35,213 bases of DNA from Pyronema omphalodes (Eukaryota; Ascomycota; Pezizomycetes; Pezizales; Pyronemataceae): the NCBI GenBank assembly GCA_024516155.1, contig JAJJXM010000144.1, positions 1-35,213 of the forward strand, in the 5' to 3' direction. Numbering within the stretch: the first letter of the stretch is position 1; every line of letters begins with the position of its first letter. A model generated the notes under the pieces. The model had not been told where the DNA came from. It searched no databases and saw nothing but the letters and a program-made list of their open reading frames with translations. Shown here piece by piece: positions 9,301 through 17,600 of this stretch. Made by a program: the position numbers and the translations under genes.

Positions 9301-10045
9301 TGACCTCCTTGAATAAATCGAGGTAGTCCTGGTACTCTTCGGGGATCATGGCTTTCAGTTCCTCATCCGTGAGGGGGGGCTTGTCTTGTAGGGCGACGGT
9401 GATTTCGTCCAACGATAGCGAGAATACTGTCAGGCTTTCGTCTTCTATCATTTCTTTGAAGTCGGAGATGGTTAGACTTGAGATCGCTATTGGGGTTTCG
9501 TCCGGAGGGTCGGGGACCGAGTCTTCTAACTCCGGCATGGGGTTTGTGTCAGGCTCGTGGACAGCGGGAGGGGGCCTCGAGTCCAGGACCTCGACACCGG
9601 TTGTTCTTACAGGCAACGGGGTGCAGTTCCTTAGGCAGTATTGTGAGTCGAAGCTTACAGTGTTGGAACTGAAGCTTATTGTTACGTCGTGTTTCTTCAA
9701 CCAGGGGATGCCCAACACCACCGGGTAGTGACCCAACTTGGTGACGAACATGGGAAGGGTTTCCGACTGACCATTGATGTTACACTCTACTTGGGCGAGG
9801 TGTGTGATTCTTCCTGAGGATATGGGTCGGCCGTCGATAACTTCGACTGTTCGGGCGGTGGGTAGGGGGGTTAGAGGGAGTTTGTGATGGCGGGCGAAAT
9901 TGCGGTCAACAAAGGCGATACCAGTGGCGCCGCAGTCAACGAGCGCTACTGTTTTCACTGAGCGGTTATTGGAAAACAAGGAGCAAGAGAGAACAAGGTG
10001 TTTGCATTCTAACTTTCCAGTAACACTTGCGCCCGATAATAGCAA
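6377..10045 (-). CDS. pol: Pol polyprotein, family 1 (PR-RT-RNase H-IN-chromodomain), intact frame
   Basis: This 1222-codon frame encodes the replication enzymes of element 2. Protease: VDCGATG, Asp37. Reverse transcriptase: about residues 265-460, catalytic Asp361 and YLDD 423-426. RNase H: Asp576, Glu618, Asp645, Asp688. Integrase: zinc-binding His798/799, His806, Cys836, Cys839; catalytic Asp869, Asp929, Glu965 (D-x35-E). A GPF motif lies at 1103-1105, and a C-terminal chromodomain at about 1160-1215 with aromatic residues Trp1162, Trp1183 and Trp1191. The order PR-RT-RH-IN-chromodomain defines a chromovirus. The first codon of the open frame is TTG; the real N-terminus should come from -1 frameshifting at 10105-10111, whose frame is continuous with this one. 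No internal stop is present, unlike Gag of the same copy. Confidence 0.96.
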   Translation of the reverse strand: MLLSGASVTGKLECKHLVLSCSLFSNNRSVKTVALVDCGATGIAFVDRNFARHHKLPLTPLPTARTVEVIDGRPISSGRITHLAQVECNINGQSETLPMFVTKLGHYPVVLGIPWLKKHDVTISFSSNTVSFDSQYCLRNCTPLPVRTTGVEVLDSRPPPAVHEPDTNPMPELEDSVPDPPDETPIAISSLTISDFKEMIEDESLTVFSLSLDEITVALQDKPPLTDEELKAMIPEEYQDYLDLFKEVNAKELPPHRPYDHKIPLKEGFIPPFGPLYSLSRNELQTLKAWLDEDLEKGSIQRSQSSAASPILFVKKSDGSLRLCVDYRRLNEGTEKNRYPLPLIQETMMNLSKAQYFMTLDVRSAYTLIRMAEGEEWKTAFRTRYGLFESKVIPFGLTNAPADFQAFINDVLRPYLDQFCTAYLDDILVFSETKRDHTAHVRKILERLKQEKLHLKPEKCKFAKAEVQYLGYNIGRDGARMMDSKVATVRDWKEPTNLKQVQEFLGFANFYRRFIKAYSKVVSPLTALTKKKDGKVIPFTWGKDQQSAFDRLKDAFTSAPILKHFDYEKPIVVETDASDYVSAGVLSQYDDDNVLHPVAFYSKKHSPAECNYEIYDKELLAIVRCFEEWRPHLEGSAFPIKVLTDHKNLEYFMTTKLLNRRQARWSEFLSRFNFVITYRPGTLGGKPDALTRRAADLPEEGDERILANQQAVLKPQNFQLCMTLPMKLAPSEVDLLFKEGYKTDSFPNRVLGMLEDGTQICKDISLADCSVLENRLYYRDCLYVPALDKLRLKLLQDHHDPPTMGHPGRAKTFELLARNYYWPSMRKDVDQFVRNCHTCKRTKATRHAPYGTLKPLPVPHHPWQNISVDFVTGLPTSEGFDAICAIVCRLTKQRHLVPCHSTIDAEGFAQLFLENVFKLHGLPDTVVSDRGPQFVAHFWKQLANCMGIEIATSTAFRPQTDGQTERINAVTEQYLRAYVCYLQDDWKKFLPLAEFAANNQVSDTTSLSPFYAIYGRHPKCSFELEIRTDNPEEVKANEVAERMWHIHDVLRSEMKYAQARHIEAADNSRLPAPVFKPRDLVWLDARNLRTRRPSKKLENKHLGPFTVVRPNGSHAYELDIPETMKHHRTFPVSLLNPAPSDPLPGQMIPPPLPVVVDGEEEWFVDEILDSRWSRGNLQYLVEWTGHDSPTWEPETNLSETEAAETFHQLYPDKPSPLVGTRA

Positions 10046-10066
10046 TGTATCAGCAATAATTTTCCC

Positions 10067-10111
10067 ACCAGCGGCAGAGCCATCTTCTTGCAGCTGGTTT
10101 AATCTTTTCCC
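10067..10111 (-). promoter_or_regulatory. Probable -1 ribosomal frameshift site, element 2 gag-pol
   Basis: The heptamer G GGA AAA (plus 10105-10111) lies in the Gag frame just before codon GAT and stop TAA (10099-10101). Pol is the -1 frame. The same stem as in element A (plus 10067-10098; ACCAGC pairing GCTGGT, plus an inner GCA/TGC) starts 6 nt after the heptamer. Confidence 0.78.
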
Positions 10112-11445
10112 GACACCTCTTCTTCATTATCCAATAATTCCACACTCGCCACTTTAACATTCGTCTTGGTGGGGCACGACGCAGCCATGTGGCCGAGGCC
10201 ACCGCAGTAGAGGCAACGTCCTTCTGACAGGCGGGTCGCGCGTTCCTGTGCCTAAAGTTTCTGACGGGGTCCCTGGGCAGTGGTTTGCTTGCTGGAGGAG
10301 GCGGTGGTGGCTTGGGTAGCGGGGGTGGGGCGACTGGTGGCGGGGGTGGCGGCGGTAGTGGGTTTAACTTGGCCGCGGTTGGTACGCAGCTTGCGGAGAT
10401 TCTCAAGTGCTCTCAATTGGGAGTCCAATTTTTGGCACTGTTCAACAAATTCGTGCATCGTAGCGGTGGGAGGGGCGCCAACCAACTTTTCGTGCAACTC
10501 GAGGGACAGTCCGTTACGCAGAGCATCTATGGTGGCGGCTTCATCCCAGCCTAATTCTGCGACCAGGCGGGAGAACTCTGCATAATAGTCTGAAAATTCG
10601 CGGTTGTTTTGTCGGAGATTTTGTAGTTTGAAACGAGCCGTTGCGCGCTCGTCCGGGTCTCCAAAGGTACCCTGTAGGATTTTAATGACGTCCTCGACGT
10701 CATTGAGGGCCCAGCGGTTGCCATATTCCTTGATATAAGGAAGAATCTGATCCAAGGCGCGTCCGCGGAGGCGGCCCATGGCATAAGAAATCCGCTTGTA
10801 AGGGGTTGGGAAGCGTAATTCGTCGCTCACCAACTTGATGCGAAGCAAGGAGACAAAGCGGCGGAGGTCCTCCCTGTTGGACCCATCGAAGGTTGGTGGA
10901 TCCGAAATTTTGTCTCCGGTAACGCGGATGCCAGGGGAGGCGAGTAGCGCGTTGATGAGTTCACGCTGGCGGGTGAGGTCCTTCTCGTAGTAGTGAATTT
11001 CATTCGTATCTGCTTATTCCTCCGGGGTTAGGAGGATTTCGGGGTCTCGGGGGGGGAGTCTTGGAACTGGTGCGATGATAGCGGGGGCGGGGGCTGCGGC
11101 TGCGGCTGTGGTAGGGGGTGCGGCGGTTCGCGGCACTGTTTCTGGGCCATTGGGATAAACCTGGACGGAGCCAGTCTGAATAACGACAGGGGGAATGGGG
11201 GCAGGGGTGGGAGCTTCCGGAGCGCGGGAGGCGACAGGGCTGGAGACTCGAGTGCTGTTACGGGAGCCGGGGGTCTCCGCGAGGTCGTTTAAGAGGTAGC
11301 CCGTGGGATGGTCTTGGGCGTCTAGGATTGATTGCGCGAGTTGTTTGGTGAATGTAAGCGGTTCATGGCCATCAGGGAACTGAGTCATGGAGGCAGCGTT
11401 GACGATTTGCTGCCAATGTCCTTCGTCGATAAGTTTAACGTGCAT
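10099..11445 (-). pseudogene. gag: Gag (ORF2) of element 2, 448 codons with two nonsense codons
   Basis: A single frame can be followed from ATG 11445 (MHVKLIDEGHWQQ) to TAA 10099-10101, the expected Gag of about 448 residues. It contains a Pro/Ala-rich linker, a capsid-like region (FDGSNREDLRRF ... FGDPDERATARFKLQNL) and the CCHC knuckle CLYCGGLGHMAASC near the end. Two stops interrupt it: TAA at 11014-11016 where element A has CAA (Gln), and TAG at 10252-10254 where A has TCG (Ser). Both are single-base changes, so the copy probably died recently or depends on Gag from other copies. A run of 8 G on the plus strand at 11049-11056 marks the unstable linker. Confidence 0.88.
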
Positions 11446-11677
11446 GCTGGCGGGCTCGGAGGATCGGCTTAAGTCGGATGGTGTGGCGGACGTGCTCCTG
11501 GTAAGTATAGTCCTGGAGTTCCCAGCGGACCACAAGGTAGCAGTGATTTTCTGCTCTTCGGATGGTTCGTCGCACTGCGCCAGCGAATCGGTCGGAAATC
11601 CCGAAGGTCTCGTTTAGGGTGTGAGTTTCCAGGGCTTGTTTCAAGGCGTGTGTCCAGGCAGAACCGGTGGGGTTCAT
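11435..11677 (-). CDS. Family-1 ORF1, 80-aa small protein upstream of gag (element 2)
   Basis: The frame begins at the first ATG after the 5' LTR (MNPTGSAWTHALKQALETHT) and ends in TAA at 11435-11437, overlapping the Gag start (ATG 11445) by 11 nt; Gag is in the +1 frame. The protein differs from the copy in element A only at its last residues. It is basic, with no membrane segment or recognised motif. Since Gag of this copy is broken and ORF1 is not, it may be a genuinely separate product, though its short length makes chance survival possible. Confidence 0.6.
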   Translation of the reverse strand: MNPTGSAWTHALKQALETHTLNETFGISDRFAGAVRRTIRRAENHCYLVVRWELQDYTYQEHVRHTIRLKPILRARQHAR

Positions 11678-11701
11678 GCGTGTTGGTCGAATAATTATTA
11701 G

Positions 11702-11710
11702 ATCGAACGT
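11702..11710 (-). promoter_or_regulatory. Putative self-complementary primer-binding site, element 2
   Basis: The minus strand reads ACGTTCGAT two nucleotides from the LTR edge (11713). It is the exact complement of ATCGAACGT inside the same LTR (plus 11921-11929), the likely transcript start. Spacing is identical to that in element A. Confidence 0.5.
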
Positions 11711-11712
11711 AA

Positions 11713-12222
11713 TGTCAGGGAACTAGGAACGGACGTTCAAAGAACACACTGAACACTACCGGCAAGGGGGGACTAGGCGGGTTCCGGGATGGGGAACGGA
11801 AGGACAAGGACCGAAGTGCACGGCAGACGGACGGCACACGAAACAGGGACAGGGACAAGGACAAGAGTGACGTAGGACTGGAAGAAGAAGTCTTTATTAG
11901 GAGCAAGGGAAAGACACAAGACGTTCGATGGAGAACTCGACAACGGGGAGGCAAGCCTCCTTATGTACAAAGGGGCGGCCAGCACTCTTGCTGGGCCGTC
12001 ATCCAACATCGCTACATGACAGCTTCCGTTCTCCATCATTTCACCTGCGACGACACAGCTCTCCAGCTCATGCTACGTCATCCATCATCAGTCAGTCTAT
12101 CAATCACAACGGCACGGCACACACAACCACACAACGACAACACAACACAACACGGCAAGACAACAACGACAACACAATGATGACGCAACAACACAACGGC
12201 TCGTCAGCCGTGTGCCGTGACA
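11713..12222 (-). repeat. 5' LTR of element 2 (family 1)
   Basis: This 510-bp LTR has ends TGTCAGGG and CCGTGACA in plus-strand order. With a start at 11929 the division would be U3 11930-12222 and R-U5 11713-11929. A TATA-like TACATAAGG lies at plus 11959-11967, 30-38 nt upstream of that start, and AATAAA follows the start on the minus strand. Directly to the right lies the interrupted LTR of element D. Confidence 0.93.
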
Positions 12223-12545
12223 GTCAGAACATGTCGCGATGCTGGTTCACGGCCCAGCAAGAGTGCTGGCCGCTTTCTGTACATAAGGAGGCTTGCCTCC
12301 CCGTCGTTGTAGTTCTCCATCGAACGTCTTGTGCTTCTTCCTGTCCCTCTCATAGGAATCCAGTCTTTTCTCTCTTCAGACCTACGTCACTCTTGTCCTT
12401 GTCCTTGTCCTTGTTGCGTGTGCCAACCCGTCATCATGCACTTCGGTTCTTGTTTCCTCCGTTTGGCCCCCGGATCCTTGCCAAGTCCGGACCCCCCTGT
12501 AGTTTGCCAGCGTGTCCCTCGAACTTCCGTTCGTGCACCTTGACA
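12223..12545 (+). repeat. 5' LTR of element D, 3' portion only
   Basis: The sequence from GTCAGAACATG to CACCTTGACA matches the D 3' LTR from about 32519 onward (both contain GAACATGTCGCGATG and GTGCTGGCCGCTTTCTGTACAT). The first ~200 bp are absent here because the A/2 tandem abuts at 12222; they are expected left of the window. ATCGAACGT at 12319-12327 is the probable transcript start. Confidence 0.85.
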
Positions 12546-12547
12546 TT

Positions 12548-12556
12548 ACATTCGAT
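12548..12556 (+). promoter_or_regulatory. Degenerate self-type primer-binding site, element D
   Basis: ACATTCGAT lies two nucleotides after the LTR end. It differs at one base from the ACGTTCGAT complement of the LTR segment ATCGAACGT (12319-12327), in keeping with the age of this copy. Confidence 0.4.
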
Positions 12557-12576
12557 CCTTATTTTGACTTGCACGC

Positions 12577-12828
12577 ATGAACCGGACCGGTTTAGCCTGG
12601 ACAAACTATTTAAAGCTAGCATTGGAAAACGACACTGTACCCGAATCGTTTGGAATCCCCAGTACATTCACTGGCGTCATTCGAAGGACCATCCCAAGAG
12701 CTGAGTATCTTAGCTACCTTGTCGTCAGTTGGCGACTGCAGGTTTACAATTTCCAGGAATACCATCGATGCACTATCAAGCTCAAGCCCACCTTCCGAAT
12801 CAACCGAAATGCACGTCAAGCTCATTGA
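12577..12828 (+). CDS. Family-1 ORF1, 83-aa small protein (element D)
   Basis: The frame starts at the first ATG after the LTR (MNRTGLAWTNYLKLALEN...) and ends in TGA at 12826-12828. It is homologous to ORF1 of A and 2, with about half the residues identical, and remains open although the rest of D is riddled with stops. The Gag frame again starts inside it (ATG 12809) in the +1 frame, overlapping by 20 nt. Retention of the overlap in a diverged lineage is the best evidence that the two-frame arrangement is functional. No domain recognised. Confidence 0.6.
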   Translation: MNRTGLAWTNYLKLALENDTVPESFGIPSTFTGVIRRTIPRAEYLSYLVVSWRLQVYNFQEYHRCTIKLKPTFRINRNARQAH

Positions 12829-13445
12829 CGAGGGCAACTGGCAACAAATCTTCAATGCTGCCGCCATGACCCAGTTTCCAGACGGCCACGACCCCGTCAC
12901 GTTTACCAGACAGTTAGCCGAATCGATCCTGGACGCCCAGGACCATCCAATCGGCTACATCCTTAACGACATCACCGAAACCCTCGCCTCCCGCACCAGC
13001 ACCCGCATCTCTAGCCCTGTCACTTCCCGGGCCCCGGATCCCCCAGCCATCGCACCCCCACCCCTGTCGTCATCCAGACCCGGTCTGTGCAAGTTTACCC
13101 TAATGGACCCGACAGCACCCCACAAGCCGCTATTCCCCCAACCCCAGCCCCAGCCACAGCACAAGCCCCGGCCCCAGCTACAATCATCGCCCTGACCCCC
13201 AGACTCCCCCCACCGAGACCTAGAGGTCCTCTTGACTCCGGAGGAGCAAGCCGATGTAAATGAAAACCAGTTTTATGAAAAGGAAATCACCCGCCAACAC
13301 GAGCTCATCAACGCATTGCTCACCTCCCCCGGTATCCAAGTCACGGGCGACGAGATTTCCGACCCCTTGACCTTCGATGGCTCCAACAAGGAGGACCTCC
13401 GCCGATTTGTTTCTCTACTCCGAATGAAGTTGGTTACGCCACTGG
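12809..13445 (+). pseudogene. gag: Gag 5' part of element D, broken and truncated by element B
   Basis: The frame starts at ATG 12809 (MHVKLIDEGNWQQIF), passes through a Pro-rich linker (stop at 13193-13195, frame change) and resumes as TPEEQADVNENQFYEKEITRQ...FDGSNKEDLRRFVSLLRMKLV up to about 13432. The next bases, CGCCACTGG, match protease DNA instead, so the C-terminal capsid, the zinc knuckle and the gag-pol junction were deleted before or with the arrival of B at 13446. Compared with element 2 about 900 bp are missing. Confidence 0.85.
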
Positions 13446-14585
13446 TGTAACGGCGAACAAGGGAGAGATAGCTGACGGAGAACCTGAGGGCTCTTCTCAA
13501 TTATCCACTCTTGAGTTCAATGGATATATCCTTATAATAACTTCAACGTTAGAAACTCTTAAACTGTGTCTAGCATCAACTTAAAGACTTTCTGTGTTTA
13601 GAAGTTAAGGAAATAAACAGAGATTTCAAGGGACAAAGAGATCCAAAGACGGGGACGAGAACGAGGACGTAAACAAAGATTTTCGACAAAGTATTTGAAT
13701 TTGTAAATAAACAAATAACTGTGTAAGGAGAAAAGAAAAACAAAATAAACAAACAAAGAAACAATCCTCTTATATACAATTTTTCCTCCTTACACGCCGA
13801 GCCACTACTTGCAGAATTTTCCCGAAAAATAACTAAGTAAACAACGCGGTCGCGGTTGCGCGTTCTAGACGCGCTAACGCGTTCGTACCAAATTAGCGTG
13901 TTTGCGTGCACAGCCTCGTCGCGCGCTCGTTAGCGTATCTCGCGTGCGCGATAGCGTAACTCGCGTGCGCGGTAGCGTGCTTCGCGTGCGCGCTAGCGTA
14001 ACCCTAAGCGTAGTCACGCGCGCGCTTCCGTAACCCTAATCGTGCGCGTGCGTCCGTAACCCTAACCCTAGCTGTGCGCGTACGGTCACAAACCTAACCC
14101 TAGTTTGTGTGCGTGCGGGCGCAACCCTAACCCTAGTCACGTGAAACCAGATCAGCTGCGATTGGAAAGATGGTGCAATACTGATAAGGTCACATGACTA
14201 GATCTTATCTTATCGATAAGATGATCGTGCCCTAGCCCTAGTCACGTGTGCGCACATTAGTAGACCAGTGCGCGTGCATACTGATCTACTATTGATTAGA
14301 ACACGTGACCGATCTTATCTAATCGGATAAGATGATCGGTAGACCGTAGGTATGGAATTTCCGAAAAGGGATCCGAGCTGACCCCTAACCCTGGGGATAA
14401 GTCACGTGACCTTTTTGACAATTTGGGAATTGAGCGCAACCCTAACCCAGGCGAGTGACGAGTGATGATCGAAGACCGAAGGATAATAGAAATAAATAAA
14501 CAAACGAGTGCTGGATAATGAAGCGAATGATAATAGGTGAATGAATGACGAGGAGGGGGAAGGTAATAATTCTCGAGCCGTGACA
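13446..14585 (-). repeat. 3' LTR of element B (family 2)
   Basis: 1140 bp, TGTAACGG to CCGTGACA in plus-strand order, identical as far as I can see to 19706-20845. It contains the same TATATAAG, GC-rich 21-bp repeats, CCCTAA motifs, CACGTG boxes and GATA palindromes described for the 5' LTR. Confidence 0.96.
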
Positions 14586-14624
14586 GGATCCCCCTTCTTG
14601 GACTGAGCTCCGGCGAAGTAACTT

Positions 14625-17600
14625 CTAAGATAAGTTGGGGAGGGGTCCCGGTTTATCGGGATACTTTTTATGAAAGTCGTCAACGGCTTTACTGTCGAAA
14701 TGAAGTTCGGCGGGTTCCCAATCGGGCATATCGTATCCAACCCATTTAACCATATACTGAAGTTTCTTCCGGTGAATTCGGGAGTCGAGGATAGCTTCGA
14801 TGAAGTATTCGTCTTCACCGTCGATTTCCACCGGGGGTGGTGGGTCTGATTGTTGACCGGGGTAGGGGTCATTCGCAGCGGGTTCCAATAAGGAAACATG
14901 TTGAACGTTGTGACATTTCATTGTCGAAGGTAGTTCTAATCGATAGGCATAGGGGGATACTTTGGCGATAATCTTGAGGGGTCCGTAACGTTTGTTGTCT
15001 AATTTCCGGGAGGGTCGACGGGTTTTCCAATTACGGGCATTCATCCATACCAGATCTCCGGGCTGATAATTCGGTGACGGGAGTCGATGTTTATCGGCAT
15101 TCTCTTGATAACGTAGGTTAGCTCTGTTGATCTCAGCTCGTAAATGGTTATGGATTTCGGCGAGAGTTTTCGAAGTTGTGAGGGCCCGTCGATCGTTTAC
15201 ATCGTTCGTAGCTGCTGGGAGTAAATCGAATTGACAACGGGGGTCGAATCCTTTATTGGCAAAGAACGGGGAAGTTCCCGTTGTCTCGGATGCTTGGTTA
15301 TTCGCAGCGAATTCCGCTAATGGTAACCAGTCAGCCCAATCGTCTTGAAGATAGTTGACGTGAGCTCGGAGGTATTGTTCCATAATGGCGTTCATTCGTT
15401 CTGTTTGGCCGTCCGTTTGGGGATGGAATGCTGTAGATAATCGAGGCTCGATTCCCAAACGTCGACAGAGATTCTTCCAAAACAAAGCAGCGAATTGAGG
15501 TCCTCGATCAGAGATAATGGTAAGAGGGAGTCCATGCAGTCGAAAGATGTGGGTAATAAACAAAGACGATAATTCCTTTGCGTCGATGTCTGTTCGACAG
15601 GCAATCAGATGACGTTCTTTGGTTAATCTATCCACAACTACCCAAATTGCATCACACCCATTGGACCACGGTAATCCTGTTACGAAGTCCATTGATATGT
15701 CCTGCCAGGGTCTTTCTGGAATAGGTAGTGGACGTAGGATACCAAACGGGGCATGTCTGGTAGGTTTCGAACGTTGGCAGGTATGACAATTTCGAATATA
15801 TCTTTCCACGTCTGTCCTCATCTGGGGCCACGTATAGGTTCTTGAGAGGTATTCTAATGTTTTAGATCTACCTGGGTGTCCAGCCGTAGGAGAGTCGTGG
15901 TGTTGTTGCATTAGGTGTAATCGTAGGGGTTCGTAATTCGGGACCCATAAACATCCCCGGTAGAATAAACGGTTATTGTTTACTGTCCATTCAGCTAATG
16001 TAATGTCTTTACAATAACGAGTGTTATTGTTTAGCATTTCAATAACCTTAATGGGGAATGGGTCTTTCTCGTAGGCTTCCGTGAAGAGCTGGGATAAGGT
16101 GGGGTTTGTTTGTTGTGGGTCCGGTATTACGGTTTGTTGCGAATTCGTTATTGTTTGTTGATTACTGGGGGTAACAGCCGCAGCGTGAAGGATATTCTCT
16201 GGCTTAATGATCGTTGTGTGGTTCTCTAGGGAGCGTTCATCCCCCTCTTTAGGCAGATCTCCGGATCGACGAGTCAGTGCGTCTGGTTTACCGCCTGCGG
16301 TACCGGGGCGGTAAACAATCTTAAAATTAAACTGAGACAAGAACTGGGACCAACGGGCTTGACGGCGGTTCAAGAGCTTCGTCGAAGTGAAATATTCCAG
16401 ATTCTTATGATCTGACAGTACTCGAATGGGGTTAATAACAGATTGCAATTCGGGACGCCATTCCTCGAAGGCCCGGACGATAGCCATGAGTTCTTTATCG
16501 TATATCTCATAATTACATTCGGCGGGGGAATGTTTCTTTGAGAAGTAAGCAATAGGATGTAAGATTCCTTCATCATCATATTGAGAAAGAACTCCGGCGG
16601 AGACATAATCAGAAGCATCGGTTTCGACAATAACATCCCGGTCTGGGTCGAAACGAGCCAAAACGGGGGCGGATGTAAATGTTGATTTCAATTCCTCAAA
16701 GGCCTGTTGTTGGGATTCTGACCAGACGAAAGGGACTCCTTTACGTGTGAGTAACGTGAGAGGTTGGACTATTTTTGAATAGTTCTTAACGAAACGTCGA
16801 TAGAAGTTTGCAAATCCCAAAAACGCTCTAACATCTTTGAGGTTCCGGGGAGATTCCCAATCTCGAACTGCAGTAATCTTCTCAGGATCCATCTTTATAC
16901 CTTCTGTACTAATGATGAGTCCCAAGTATTTTACTTCCTTCTGGTGGAACTCGCATTTCTCTGGTTTGAGATGTAACCCTGCTTTTTCGAATGCTTCGAG
17001 AATCAATTTAACATGTTGTTTATGTTCCTCGAGATTATCCGAATAGATCAGGGTGTCATCCAAATAGGCAGTACAGAATCGATCAAGGTAAGGTGCCAAT
17101 ACGTCGTTAATGAAGTTCTGAAACGTAGCAGGGGCATTGGTAAGTCCGAAGGGCATAACCAATGATTCGAATAATCCGTACCGGGTACGAAAAGCGGTTT
17201 TCCATTCTTCCCCATTTGCCATACGTATTAAGTTATACGCCCCCCTAATGTCGAGCTTAGTGAACCACTTAGCTCTCGAAAGGTTCATTAAGGTATCCTG
17301 CATCAGTGGAAGAGGGTAGCGATTCTTGATCGTTCCGGCGTTGATTCCACGATAATCGACCACCAAACGTAATGAACCATCGCCTTTCTTTACGAAAAGA
17401 ATGGGAGCGGCCGCTGGGGACGAGGAAGCACGGATGAAACCTTTGGTAAGGTTCTCATCTAACCAACGTTTCAATTCCTCCAACTCTGGACGTGATAGGG
17501 AGTAAAGAGGACCGAAGGGAGGCTGGAAACCATCGACGAGTGATATCTTGTGATCCGACGGTCGATGGGGCGGTAACTTATCGGCGTTGACCTTTTCGAA

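Larger units (their letters stand above)
5856..12222 (-). mobile_element. Element 2: near-complete family-1 Ty3/gypsy chromovirus
   Basis: The element is bounded by 510-bp LTRs at 5856-6365 and 11713-12222 and reads on the minus strand: 5' LTR, primer site, ORF1, Gag, -1 frameshift site, Pol, G-rich tract next to the 3' LTR (6366-6375, GGGGGGG on the minus strand), 3' LTR. Pol is open throughout (1222 codons) with all catalytic residues, but Gag has two nonsense codons (11014-11016, 10252-10254). Its right flank (GTCAG, 12223-12227) is the interior of D's 5' LTR, so the A/2 tandem sits in D; the matching left flank would be outside the window. Confidence 0.92.

Noticed and set aside
14402..14899. 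165-codon frame beginning MFPYWNPL at the end of B (and 26069-26566 in C)
   Set aside because: It is an alternative frame of the Pol 3' end running into the LTR; the chromodomain frame is the real one.
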